A stretch of DNA of 64,000 nucleotides from Alcanivorax sp. GTDB taxonomy: Bacteria > Pseudomonadota > Gammaproteobacteria > Pseudomonadales > Alcanivoracaceae. The DNA lies in the NCBI GenBank assembly GCA_013823245.1, contig PNLU01000001.1, positions 29,031 through 93,030 on the forward strand, read 5' to 3'. Numbering within the stretch: position 1 is the stretch's first letter; every line of letters begins with the position of its first letter. The translations under genes were made by a program, and so were the position numbers. The notes beneath the pieces were generated by a model. It saw only the letters and a list, made by a program, of their open reading frames with translations. It was not told the DNA's origin and did no database searches. This document shows positions 36,733-44,656 of the stretch, one piece after another.

Positions 36733-38319
36733 ATGGCAGACCATCACGAGCATCACGCCCCGACCGGCTGGCGCCGCTGGCTTCTGAGTACCAACCACAA
36801 GGACATCGGTTCGCTGTACCTCTGGTTCAGCTTCGCCATGTTCCTGGTGGGCGGCCTGCTGGCCATGGTCATCCGCGCTGAGCTGATGTACCCCGGTATG
36901 CAGGTCGTAGACCCTGACTTCTTCAACCAGATGACCACCACCCATGGCCTGATCATGGTGTTCGGCGCCGTGATGCCGGCCTTTGTGGGCTTGGCCAACT
37001 GGATGATTCCCCTGATGATCGGCGCGCCGGACATGGCCCTGCCGCGCATGAACAACTGGTCCTTCTGGATCCTGCCGTTCGCCTTCGCGATCCTGATCGG
37101 CTCGGTCCTGATGAGCGCCTTTGGTCCGGGCAACCCGCCGGCACCGAACTTTGGCTGGACCTTCTATGCGCCGCTGTCCACTACCTACGGCCCGGCTTCC
37201 ACTGACTTCTTCATTCTCTCGGTTCACCTGATGGGTATTTCTTCCATCATGGGCGCCATCAACGTCATCGTGACGGTGATGAACATGCGCGCACCGGGCA
37301 TGACCATGATGAAGATGCCGCTGTTCGTCTGGACCTGGCTGATCACCGCCTTCCTGCTGATCGCAGTGATGCCGGTACTGGCCGGTGCGGTCACCATGAT
37401 GCTGACCGACCGTCACTTCGGCACCAGCTTCTTCGATGCCGCCGGTGGCGGTGACCCGGTCCTGTTCCAGCATATCTTCTGGTTCTTCGGGCACCCCGAG
37501 GTGTACATCATGATCCTGCCGGCGTTCGGTGTGGTCTCCGCCATCATCCCGACCTTCGCCCGCAAGCCGCTGTTCGGTTACGCCTCCATGGTGTACGCGA
37601 CCGCGTCCATTGCGCTGCTGTCGTTCGTTGTGTGGGCACACCATATGTTCACCGTGGGCATGCCGCTGGCCGGGATGCTGTTCTTCATGTACATGACCAT
37701 GCTGATCTCGGTACCGACCGGCGTGAAAGTGTTCAACTGGGTAGCCACCATGTGGCGCGGTTCGCTGACCTTTGAACTGCCCATGAAGTGGGCGATCGCC
37801 TTCGTGATCCTGTTCACCATCGGCGGTCTGTCCGGCCTGATGCTGTCGATCACCCCGGTGGACTTCCAGTATCACGACTCCTACTTCGTCGTGGCGCACT
37901 TCCACTACGTACTGGTGTCCGGTGCTGTATTCTCCATGTTCGCCGCCGTGTATTACTGGCTGCCGAAGTGGACCGGCGTGATGTACGACAAGTTCTGGGG
38001 CGAAGTGCACTTCTGGAGCTCGCTGATCTCCGTGAACCTGCTGTTCTTCCCGATGCACTTTGTAGGTCTGGCCGGCATGCCGCGTCGTTACGCTGACTAT
38101 GCCCTGCAGTTTGCCGACTACAACTGGTGGATCACGATCGGTGCCTTCTGGTTCGGTATTTCCCAGCTGTTCCTGCTGTGGGTACTGATCAAGGCCTGCT
38201 TCCTCAAGAAAGGCGAGAAAGCCACCGACGAAGTGTGGGAAGGTGCGGACGGCCTGGAGTGGACGGTTCCGTCTCCGGCTCCGTTCCATACCTTCGATAC
38301 ACCGCCGGTAGTGAAGTAA
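36733..38319 (+). CDS. coxA: Cytochrome c oxidase subunit I
   Basis: The catalytic subunit of an aa3-type haem-copper oxidase, 528 residues and about 12 membrane helices. CuB/haem ligands are visible in WFFGHPEVY (with the His-Tyr cross-link), WAHHMF and HDSYFVVAHFHYV. The first haem His is in TTTHGLIMVF. It reduces O2 to water and pumps protons. It lies 14 bp after coxB with a GGAGG site. Confidence 0.97.
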   Translation: MADHHEHHAPTGWRRWLLSTNHKDIGSLYLWFSFAMFLVGGLLAMVIRAELMYPGMQVVDPDFFNQMTTTHGLIMVFGAVMPAFVGLANWMIPLMIGAPDMALPRMNNWSFWILPFAFAILIGSVLMSAFGPGNPPAPNFGWTFYAPLSTTYGPASTDFFILSVHLMGISSIMGAINVIVTVMNMRAPGMTMMKMPLFVWTWLITAFLLIAVMPVLAGAVTMMLTDRHFGTSFFDAAGGGDPVLFQHIFWFFGHPEVYIMILPAFGVVSAIIPTFARKPLFGYASMVYATASIALLSFVVWAHHMFTVGMPLAGMLFFMYMTMLISVPTGVKVFNWVATMWRGSLTFELPMKWAIAFVILFTIGGLSGLMLSITPVDFQYHDSYFVVAHFHYVLVSGAVFSMFAAVYYWLPKWTGVMYDKFWGEVHFWSSLISVNLLFFPMHFVGLAGMPRRYADYALQFADYNWWITIGAFWFGISQLFLLWVLIKACFLKKGEKATDEVWEGADGLEWTVPSPAPFHTFDTPPVVK

Positions 38320-38357
38320 GTTTTTCAAATACATCCTCGATGTAACAGGAGGGCAAC

Positions 38358-38936
38358 ATGGCCGAAGACAAACTGAGCAGAGTCAACCGTCGCTCCATCA
38401 CCAAGCTGATGATTGCGGTGGTCTGCATGTTCGGTTTCGCCTACGCACTGGCGCCTCTCTATTACGCTGTCTGCGAGGCCCTGGGCATCGGTGGGCGCAC
38501 TAACAGTGTGCCCATCGTTGAGGTGCCCGAGGGCATGCAAAAGGATGAGGACAGAAGCGTACTGGTGCAGTTCGTGACCCGCTCGGCCCAGGGCATGCCC
38601 TGGGATTTCGAGCCGATGGAGCGCTCTGTGCGCGTCCACCCCGGCGAGATCAAGGCGGTCAATTTCCGGGTGCGCAACCGCACCGGCGAAGACATGGTAG
38701 GTCAGGCGATTCCCTCGCTGGTACCCGGACAGGCGGCCCCGCATTTCAAGAAGACGCAGTGCTTCTGCTTCGACCAGCAGCCACTGGTCGCTGAAGGCGA
38801 GGAAGTGATGCCGATGATCTTCTATCTGGATCCCGCCATCCCGCGAAGTGTCACGACAATTACCCTGTCCTATACGCTTTACGATATTACTGAAAGGGCA
38901 CGTGCAGGCGAGGTTGCCGCTCGCCAGGCGCCTTAA
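38358..38936 (+). CDS. ctaG: Cytochrome c oxidase assembly protein CtaG (Cox11)
   Basis: A 192-residue copper chaperone that delivers CuB to subunit I. One N-terminal membrane anchor (~17-40) is followed by a periplasmic immunoglobulin-like domain with the copper-binding CFCFDQQ motif. AGGAGG precedes the ATG. The position between coxA and coxC is the usual one. Confidence 0.95.
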   Translation: MAEDKLSRVNRRSITKLMIAVVCMFGFAYALAPLYYAVCEALGIGGRTNSVPIVEVPEGMQKDEDRSVLVQFVTRSAQGMPWDFEPMERSVRVHPGEIKAVNFRVRNRTGEDMVGQAIPSLVPGQAAPHFKKTQCFCFDQQPLVAEGEEVMPMIFYLDPAIPRSVTTITLSYTLYDITERARAGEVAARQAP

Positions 38937-38960
38937 AAACAGGTTTCAGGAGATTCCGGC

Positions 38961-39848
38961 ATGGCAGAGAAAACAACGCAATATTATGTGCCCGAAAGCA
39001 GCCCCTGGCCGCTGCTCGCTTCGGTGGGGCTGTTCCTGATCGCTATCGGCGGCGCGAACTTCATCCAGCAAAGCACGGGCGTCGGCGGCAACGAAGGCAG
39101 CATGGGCGGCATCGTCCTGACCATCGGCGTGCTGTGGATTATCGGCTGTCTGTTCGGCTGGTGGCGCGACACCATCAAGGAATCCATCGGTGGTCTGCAC
39201 AGCGATCAGCTGGATCGCTCCTATCGCCAGGGCATGCTGTGGTTCATCTTCTCCGAGGTGATGTTCTTTGGTGCGTTCTTCGGTGCCATGTTCTACGCTC
39301 GCTGGCTGATCGTGCCATGGCTGGGCGGTGAAGGCATCGGCGCCATGACCCATGAGCTGCTGTGGCCTGACTTCCAGGCGATCTGGCCCGTCACCACCAC
39401 GCCGGATGGCCGCACCACTCAGGCCATGGGCGCCTGGGGTCTGCCGATGATCAACACCGCAATCCTGCTGACCAGCTCTGTGACGCTGAGTATCGCGCAC
39501 CATGCCCTGCTGGCCGGTGATCGCAGCAAGACGCTGATCTTCCAGGGTGCGACCATTATTCTGGCGCTGATCTTTACCGGCGTGCAGGGTTACGAGTACG
39601 TTCACGCCTACCGCGATCTGGGGCTGACGCTGGACGCTGGCATCTATGGCTCGCTGTTCTTCCTGATGACAGGCTTCCACGGCATCCACGTGATCATCGG
39701 CAGTATCTTCCTGATCGTCACTTTCTTCCGGGTGGTGAAGCACCATCACCTGGACGGCAATAACTTTGCCTGGGAAGCGGCGGCCTGGTACTGGCACTTC
39801 GTTGACGTGGTGTGGCTGTTCCTCTTCATCACGGTGTACTGGCTGTAA
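38961..39848 (+). CDS. coxC: Cytochrome c oxidase subunit III
   Basis: A 295-residue, seven-helix subunit. Typical segments are 'RQGMLWFIFSEVMFFGAFFGAMFY', 'QGYEYVHAY', 'GFHGIHVIIGS' and the C-terminal 'WHFVDVVWLFLFITVYW'. It stabilises proton uptake by subunit I. AGGAG precedes the ATG. A strong terminator follows. Confidence 0.96.
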   Translation: MAEKTTQYYVPESSPWPLLASVGLFLIAIGGANFIQQSTGVGGNEGSMGGIVLTIGVLWIIGCLFGWWRDTIKESIGGLHSDQLDRSYRQGMLWFIFSEVMFFGAFFGAMFYARWLIVPWLGGEGIGAMTHELLWPDFQAIWPVTTTPDGRTTQAMGAWGLPMINTAILLTSSVTLSIAHHALLAGDRSKTLIFQGATIILALIFTGVQGYEYVHAYRDLGLTLDAGIYGSLFFLMTGFHGIHVIIGSIFLIVTFFRVVKHHHLDGNNFAWEAAAWYWHFVDVVWLFLFITVYWL

Positions 39849-39866
39849 GGCCTCTGCACTGATCTG

Positions 39867-39894
39867 AAAAAGGCGCCCTCGAGGCGCCTTTTTT
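39867..39894 (+). terminator. Rho-independent terminator of the cox operon
   Basis: An 11-bp stem AAAAAGGCGCC/GGCGCCTTTTT with a 5-nt loop, flanked by A- and T-runs. It can act in both directions. Confidence 0.93.
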
Positions 39895-39926
39895 GTTTCT
39901 GCCATTCTTCGGATTCTGGTGGTTAT

Positions 39927-40045
39927 GGCCCTCGGGGGGCGGGTAAGGGTTTTCTGGACACGCTGCAAGTACGTCCCTGTAAGCTCTCGTTCGGCATCCA
40001 TGCCTCTCGAAGGTCCAGAAAACCCTTACCCGCCCCCCGAGGGCC
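39927..40045 (+). repeat. Long hairpin element, copy C
   Basis: Perfect 33-bp arms (39927-39959, 40013-40045) enclose a 53-nt core nearly identical to copy A, including GGCATCCATGCC. The flanks GGTGGTTAT (left) and GTCACG (right) match copies A and B. The arms start and end with GGCC but differ internally from A and B. It sits just after the coxC terminator. Confidence 0.9.
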
Positions 40046-40074
40046 GTCACGTGCAGCCCGATTAACAACTTCCA

Positions 40075-40207
40075 GCCAACCGAGAGTTTCGTTCAACCAG
40101 TAGGCTGGGCTGAGCGCAGCGAAGCCCGGCATCAGGCAGAATTTCCCACGAGCAAGACGTCCAACCTGCCGGGCTTCGCGCTGCGAAGTGGCAAGCGTAC
40201 GGTTGGC
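40075..40207. repeat. Nested inverted repeat between hairpin copies C and D
   Basis: Outer 8-bp arms GCCAACCG/CGGTTGGC (40075-40082, 40200-40207) enclose 13-bp arms GCGAAGCCCGGCA/TGCCGGGCTTCGC (40119-40131, 40167-40179). This imperfect hairpin shares no core with the A-D family. No gene is supported in 39849-40357. Confidence 0.7.
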
Positions 40208-40217
40208 ACTGAATTGA

Positions 40218-40330
40218 GGCCTCGGTGCGGGGCAAGCCCTTCCAGAAGTGTGTGAGGCAGGAAGCCGAACGCAAGCCTACAGGGATGTATTTACGGCGGC
40301 TTCTGGAAGGGCTTGCCCCGCACCGAGGCC
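40218..40330 (-). repeat. Long hairpin element, copy D (inverted relative to C)
   Basis: Perfect 31-bp arms (40218-40248, 40300-40330) enclose a 51-nt core that matches A and C on the minus strand but with GGCTTCCTGCC for the second mini-palindrome. The arms have a different sequence, and the flanks lack the GGTGGTTAT and GTCACG motifs, so this copy has diverged or arrived separately. It lies 27 bp from the stop of the convergent twin-membrane gene. Confidence 0.88.
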
Positions 40331-40357
40331 GCGCTACGAAGCGCCCCGTCCAGCCAC

Positions 40358-40618
40358 CTACTCCCCACCACCAGCCGACTGCTCGATAGGAACGCCATCG
40401 CGCAGGGTGGGGTTCACGTCGTGGGGCGCGATCCAGCCCATCCAGGTCGAAACCACCAGCAGCAGAAACACTGCCACCGAGAAGCCCACTCGCCAGGTCA
40501 GCGCCCGCGCTGTGCCCTTGTCACGGCCATCACTGCGCATCAGCGCCGCCAGCCCCCGGAACAGCGACACCACCGCCGCAGCGACCAGAAGCAGGATCAG
40601 GACCTTTAACCACCACAT
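40358..40618 (-). CDS. Small twin-transmembrane protein (DUF2909-like)
   Basis: The product has 86 residues from the ATG at 40618 (MWWLKVLIL). Two membrane segments (~2-27 and ~43-64) are joined by a charged loop with 'RSDGRDKGTARALTWRV', the pattern of the small 'twin transmembrane' proteins usually found near SURF1 in gammaproteobacterial cox clusters. The C-terminal tail is hydrophilic. The ORF-track start 117 codons upstream lies inside the SURF1 gene. Function is unknown, probably oxidase assembly or stability. Confidence 0.8.
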   Translation of the reverse strand: MWWLKVLILLLVAAAVVSLFRGLAALMRSDGRDKGTARALTWRVGFSVAVFLLLVVSTWMGWIAPHDVNPTLRDGVPIEQSAGGGE

Positions 40619-40666
40619 AACGCCTACCTTGTGTACAATGAGCGCCCATTTTAAGGGCCAGAGATC

Positions 40667-41413
40667 ATGACTGCACGCAGGTTTCGACCAAGCTGGATCG
40701 GCTTTCTTGCCACGCTTGTGGTGGCCGCCGTGTGCCTGCAGGCTGCGTTCTGGCAGCTTTCCCGCGCGGACGAAAAGCGCACCCTGGCCAGCGACCTGGT
40801 TGCGCGTGCTGAGCAAGGCTATCAATCGATGGCCTCGCTGGCCGTGAAAGCCGACCCGCACAACTATCCTCTGGAAGTGCGTGGCCACTTCGACAACCGG
40901 TACAACATCCTGCTCGACAACCGCATGCTCGACGGTGTTGCCGGATACCACCTGTTGACCCCCCTGCAAACCGAGGCGGGCCAGTGGCTGCTGGTGAATC
41001 GTGGCTGGCTGCCCCGGGGGCGCGACCGAGCCGTGCTACCGGAAATCCCCGCCATCGACGGCCCGGTCACGGTGCAGGGGCAAAGCTATGTCTACAGCCC
41101 GCGCACTTTTGTGCTGGCTGAAGATGACCTGTCCGAGCCGTCCTGGCCCCTGCGACTGCAAAAAGTGGAAATGGACGTGCTTTCCCCGCTGCTTGGGGTA
41201 GAATTGGCGCCGTTCGAGCTGAGGGTCGCCCCTGGCGTGCCGCTCGAACAGGGCGAGCAGTTGCCAAGAGTCTGGCACGACCCGGTGATGGGGCCCGAGC
41301 GCCACCAGGCCTACGCCGTGCAATGGTTTGCCATGGCCGCCACCGTGGTGATCTTTTTCCTCGCCGTCAGTTTTCGCCGCCGCGACGCTGACCATCCGCA
41401 AATGAAAGCCTGA
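40667..41413 (+). CDS. SURF1 family cytochrome oxidase biogenesis protein
   Basis: A 248-residue protein with a membrane helix at each end (~10-28, ~218-236) and a periplasmic domain containing 'VRGHFDNRYNILLDNRMLDGVAGYHLLTPL' and 'WLLVNRGWLPRGRDR', the SURF1 hallmarks. It assists haem a insertion into subunit I. It is first in the SURF1-SCO-ctaA-ctaB operon, divergent from the twin-membrane gene by 48 bp. Confidence 0.93.
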   Translation: MTARRFRPSWIGFLATLVVAAVCLQAAFWQLSRADEKRTLASDLVARAEQGYQSMASLAVKADPHNYPLEVRGHFDNRYNILLDNRMLDGVAGYHLLTPLQTEAGQWLLVNRGWLPRGRDRAVLPEIPAIDGPVTVQGQSYVYSPRTFVLAEDDLSEPSWPLRLQKVEMDVLSPLLGVELAPFELRVAPGVPLEQGEQLPRVWHDPVMGPERHQAYAVQWFAMAATVVIFFLAVSFRRRDADHPQMKA

Positions 41414-41420
41414 GTCAATC

Positions 41421-42032
41421 ATGCAGGAACGGACCAAGAATTTCGTAATACTGGGGCTGATCTTCGGCGTCTTCATCGCGTTTTTCGTGACAGGCCGCTT
41501 TCTGATCAACGTCGATGAGCTGCCGAAGCTCAACAAGGGAACCCTGATCGTACCCCACGTCGACATCGACAAGCTCGGCCTGACCCACGACGGTGAGCCC
41601 TTCACCAACAGGAACACCCGCGGTCAGTGGTGGCTGGGCTATGTGGCCGATGGCACCTGCGATACCGCCTGCAAGAACGGTCTTTTTTATCTGATGCGCC
41701 AGTTGGAACGGTCGCTGGACCGCGATGCCTCACGCGTCAGCCGGTTAATTATTCATACCGCCCCCCCGAACCCCGAGTTGCGCGCATTCCTGGACGAGAA
41801 TGTCGCCGGCATGGTGGAGATCGACGGCCCGGCCGACACGATCAACACTCTGCTCCTCCCCGCGATGGACAGCAGTTCCGACAGCGCCAGTCATCATATC
41901 TTCCTGATCAGCCCCGACGGCCTGATCTTCATGTGGTATCCCACCCATGAAGACATGGACGACGTACTGCTGGAGGCCGACAAGATTCGTGATGACCTGA
42001 AGCGCACCCTGAAAGGCTCACTGGTAGGGTAA
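41421..42032 (+). CDS. SCO1-like membrane-anchored thioredoxin-fold protein
   Basis: The product has 203 residues: one N-terminal membrane anchor (~8-28) and a periplasmic domain. 'GTCDTACKNGL' is a CxxxC motif like the copper or redox site of SCO proteins. The fold ends in 'LISPDGLIFMWYPTHEDMDDVLLEADKI'. Between SURF1 and ctaA the most likely role is CuA site assembly or redox maintenance. It is more diverged than classical SCO1. Confidence 0.82.
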   Translation: MQERTKNFVILGLIFGVFIAFFVTGRFLINVDELPKLNKGTLIVPHVDIDKLGLTHDGEPFTNRNTRGQWWLGYVADGTCDTACKNGLFYLMRQLERSLDRDASRVSRLIIHTAPPNPELRAFLDENVAGMVEIDGPADTINTLLLPAMDSSSDSASHHIFLISPDGLIFMWYPTHEDMDDVLLEADKIRDDLKRTLKGSLVG

Positions 42033-42038
42033 CCTGAT

Positions 42039-43082
42039 ATGTCGACTGTGAATCGTTCGTTGATCTGGCAACGCCGTCTCGCCGTGGCTTCCGTGCTGAT
42101 GGTCGCCACCGTCATTATTCTGGGGGCCTGGACCCGCCTGACCGATGCGGGCCTGGGCTGTCCGGACTGGCCGGGCTGTTATGGGCACATGGATGTACGC
42201 AAGGCACACGCCTATGTATCCGGCACCAACGAGATGGAGCCAGGCACCTACCGCGATGCCTTCAAGACCATACCAGAAATGGTGCATCGTTATTTCGCCG
42301 GCTTTCTCGGCATGATGATTCTGGCGCTGACCATTCTGGCGTGGCGCAACCGGGCGCACCCGCTGCAGCGTGTGGGTCTGCCCACGACGCTGCTGGTGCT
42401 GGTGATCGCGCAGGGCATTCTGGGCAAATGGACGGTGACCATGGGCCTGCAGCCAACCATTGTGATGCTGCACCTGATGGGTGGCTTCACGACGGCCATC
42501 CTGCTGTGCTGGCACACCGCCAAACTGTACGACTGGCCACAGTTCCGCAATGATTGTGATGTGCGTGTGCTCAAACCGCTGGGGATTGCAGCACTGGCGG
42601 TGGTGATGTTGCAAAGCGCGCTGGGCGGCTGGACCACCGCCAACTACGCGGCCATCGTCTGTACCGAACTGCCCATCTGCGAGCAAGGCTGGCGCGACCA
42701 TCTGAATTTCAGCGACGCCTTTACCTTCTTCGGCCATGATCACGATGGCGAGGATTACGAATTCGGCGTACTCGCCAATGATGCGCGCACGACCATCCAT
42801 GTGATGCATCGCTTCGGCGCGCTTGTCACGATGTTGGTGGTGGGTCTGCTGTCGGTCCTGATCATCAAGCGGGCACGCAGCACGCTGTTCCGCAACTTCG
42901 GCCTCGTGATCGGGGGCGTGCTGCTGGTACAGTTCGCGCTGGGCGTGAGCAATATCGTGTTCATGGTGCCCATCAAGGTGGCCGTGGCACACAATTTCGG
43001 CGCCCTGACACTACTGGTGGCTGTGGTCCTGTTCCTCAGAGCCGTGAATATAAAACCGGAACGGAGACAGACTGATGCCTGA
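42039..43082 (+). CDS. ctaA: Haem A synthase (COX15/CtaA family)
   Basis: A 347-residue, eight-helix membrane enzyme that oxidises the C8 methyl of haem O to give haem A. Haem-ligand His-containing helices include 'MVHRYFAGFLG', 'IVMLHLMGGFTTAILLCWH', 'TIHVMHRFGALVTML' and 'AVAHNFGALTLLVAV'. A periplasmic loop has Cys in 'LGCPDWPGCYG', as in other CtaA. It overlaps ctaB by 8 bp. Confidence 0.95.
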   Translation: MSTVNRSLIWQRRLAVASVLMVATVIILGAWTRLTDAGLGCPDWPGCYGHMDVRKAHAYVSGTNEMEPGTYRDAFKTIPEMVHRYFAGFLGMMILALTILAWRNRAHPLQRVGLPTTLLVLVIAQGILGKWTVTMGLQPTIVMLHLMGGFTTAILLCWHTAKLYDWPQFRNDCDVRVLKPLGIAALAVVMLQSALGGWTTANYAAIVCTELPICEQGWRDHLNFSDAFTFFGHDHDGEDYEFGVLANDARTTIHVMHRFGALVTMLVVGLLSVLIIKRARSTLFRNFGLVIGGVLLVQFALGVSNIVFMVPIKVAVAHNFGALTLLVAVVLFLRAVNIKPERRQTDA

Positions 43083-43971
43083 ATCGGCAGGTTGGCGGGA
43101 TTACCTGGCCCTGACCAAGCCCGGCGTGGTGCTGTTGCTGATGGTCACCGCCGTCGCGGGCATGTTCCTGGCGACCGATCCACCCGGCATGGTGCCGCTG
43201 GACGTACTGGTACCCGCTACCCTGGGTCTGACCCTGGCGATGATGGCCTCTGCGGCCATCAACCAGATCATGGACCAGAAGATTGATGCGATCATGGCCC
43301 GCACAGAGAAGCGGCCCATTGTCACCGGTCGTATCAACAACCGCTCCGCCATTGCGTTTGCCATCGCGCTGGCGGCGCTGTCCATGCTGGTGCTGGATCA
43401 ACTGGTCAATCGTCTGACAGCCCTGCTGACGCTATTCGGCTTCGTCGGCTACGCCTTCATCTACACGCTGTACCTGAAGCGGGCCACTCCCCAGAACATC
43501 GTCATCGGCGGACTGGCCGGGGCCATACCACCCCTGCTGGGCTGGACGGCGGTGGCTGGTGAACTGCACCCCTACGCCTGGCTGCTGGTGCTGATCATCT
43601 TTGTCTGGACCCCCCCCCATTTCTGGGCGCTGGCCATTCATCGCCGCGACGAGTACGCCAAGGCAGAGATCCCGATGCTGCCGGTGACCCATGGCGTGCC
43701 CTTTACCCGCAGCAGCGTGCTCTATTACACCATCCTGCTGGTGATCACCTCGCTGCTGCCGTACCTGACCGGCATGAGCGGGCTGATCTACCTGGTGACG
43801 GCGGTCGTGCTCGGTGCCATTTTCCTGTTCCATGCCATGCAGTTGCGTTTCGGTGATGACCCGCGCACGCCGATGAAAACCTTCGGTTACTCCATCACTT
43901 ACCTGTTCGTGCTGTTCGGGGCGCTGCTGGTGGATCACTACCTGCCCATCGGCGTGGTGCCGGTCCGCTGA
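43075..43971 (+). CDS. ctaB: Protohaem IX farnesyltransferase (haem O synthase)
   Basis: A 298-residue UbiA-type prenyltransferase that adds farnesyl to haem B; the product feeds CtaA. 'LTKPGVVLLLMVTAVAGMFL', the Asp-rich 'NQIMDQKIDAIMARTEKRPI' and 'YTLYLKRATPQNIVIGGLAGAIPPLLGW' followed by 'FVWTPPHFWALAI' are diagnostic. The gene is also called cyoE. Start and upstream stop overlap, so it is coupled to ctaA. Confidence 0.95.
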   Translation: MPESAGWRDYLALTKPGVVLLLMVTAVAGMFLATDPPGMVPLDVLVPATLGLTLAMMASAAINQIMDQKIDAIMARTEKRPIVTGRINNRSAIAFAIALAALSMLVLDQLVNRLTALLTLFGFVGYAFIYTLYLKRATPQNIVIGGLAGAIPPLLGWTAVAGELHPYAWLLVLIIFVWTPPHFWALAIHRRDEYAKAEIPMLPVTHGVPFTRSSVLYYTILLVITSLLPYLTGMSGLIYLVTAVVLGAIFLFHAMQLRFGDDPRTPMKTFGYSITYLFVLFGALLVDHYLPIGVVPVR

Positions 43972-44048
43972 AACCTGCGCACCACGCACTGTCCAGCCCC
44001 CCGAAGTTGCGTTAGTCTTCGTCCATAACAACACACGGGGAAGGGACC

Positions 44049-44639
44049 ATGACGGGTACGTTTATTTTTCTGGGGATCCTGGTGTTGATCGTGGTGCTCA
44101 TCATCATGATCTACAACCGTCTCATCGCGCTCAAGAACCGCTTCAAGAATGCCTTTGCCCAGATTGATGTGCAGCTGCAACGCCGCCATGATCTGGTGCC
44201 CAATCTGGTGGAGACCGCCCGCGCTTACATGACCCACGAGCGCGAAACGCTGACCCAGGTGACCGAAGCGCGCAACCGCGCCGCCGGAGCACGTCAGGCC
44301 GCCCGAGCCAAACCGGACGATGCGGGCGCCATCGCCGCCCTGGGCCAGGCTGAAAGCATGCTGTCCGGCTCGCTGGCCAACTTCTTTGCACTGTCCGAGA
44401 ACTACCCGGATCTCAAGGCCAACCAGACCATGAGCCAGTTGATGGAAGAGCTGACCTCGACGGAAAACCGTATCAGCTTTGCCCGCCAGGCCTTCAACGA
44501 CATGGTGATGGCCTACAACACCTACCGCGAGCAGTTCCCGAACAACTTCATCGCCGGTCTGTTTGGCAGCTTCACCGCCGCCCGGTTGCTGGAAATCGAG
44601 AACCCGGAGGCGCGGCAGGCTCCCAAGGTCAGTTTCTGA
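44049..44639 (+). CDS. lemA: LemA family protein
   Basis: A 196-residue protein: an N-terminal membrane helix (~5-22), then the coiled helical LemA domain ('YNRLIALKNRFKNAFAQIDVQLQRRHDLVPNLVETARAYM', 'FARQAFNDMVMAYN'). It is commonly paired with membrane proteases, as here with an M48 peptidase 17 bp downstream. The biological role is poorly defined. Confidence 0.92.
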   Translation: MTGTFIFLGILVLIVVLIIMIYNRLIALKNRFKNAFAQIDVQLQRRHDLVPNLVETARAYMTHERETLTQVTEARNRAAGARQAARAKPDDAGAIAALGQAESMLSGSLANFFALSENYPDLKANQTMSQLMEELTSTENRISFARQAFNDMVMAYNTYREQFPNNFIAGLFGSFTAARLLEIENPEARQAPKVSF

Positions 44640-44656
44640 GACCGGACTGAGCCGCC

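Noticed and set aside
36694-38334. 546-residue minus-strand ORF over coxA
   Set aside because: Shadow of the certain coxA gene; composition is His/Arg/Gln-rich with no family motif.
38946-40001. A 351-residue minus-strand ORF running through hairpin copy C and coxC
   Set aside because: It is the antisense shadow of coxC; its 'MDAERELTGTYLQRV' start is only the translated hairpin core, which recurs because the repeat recurs.
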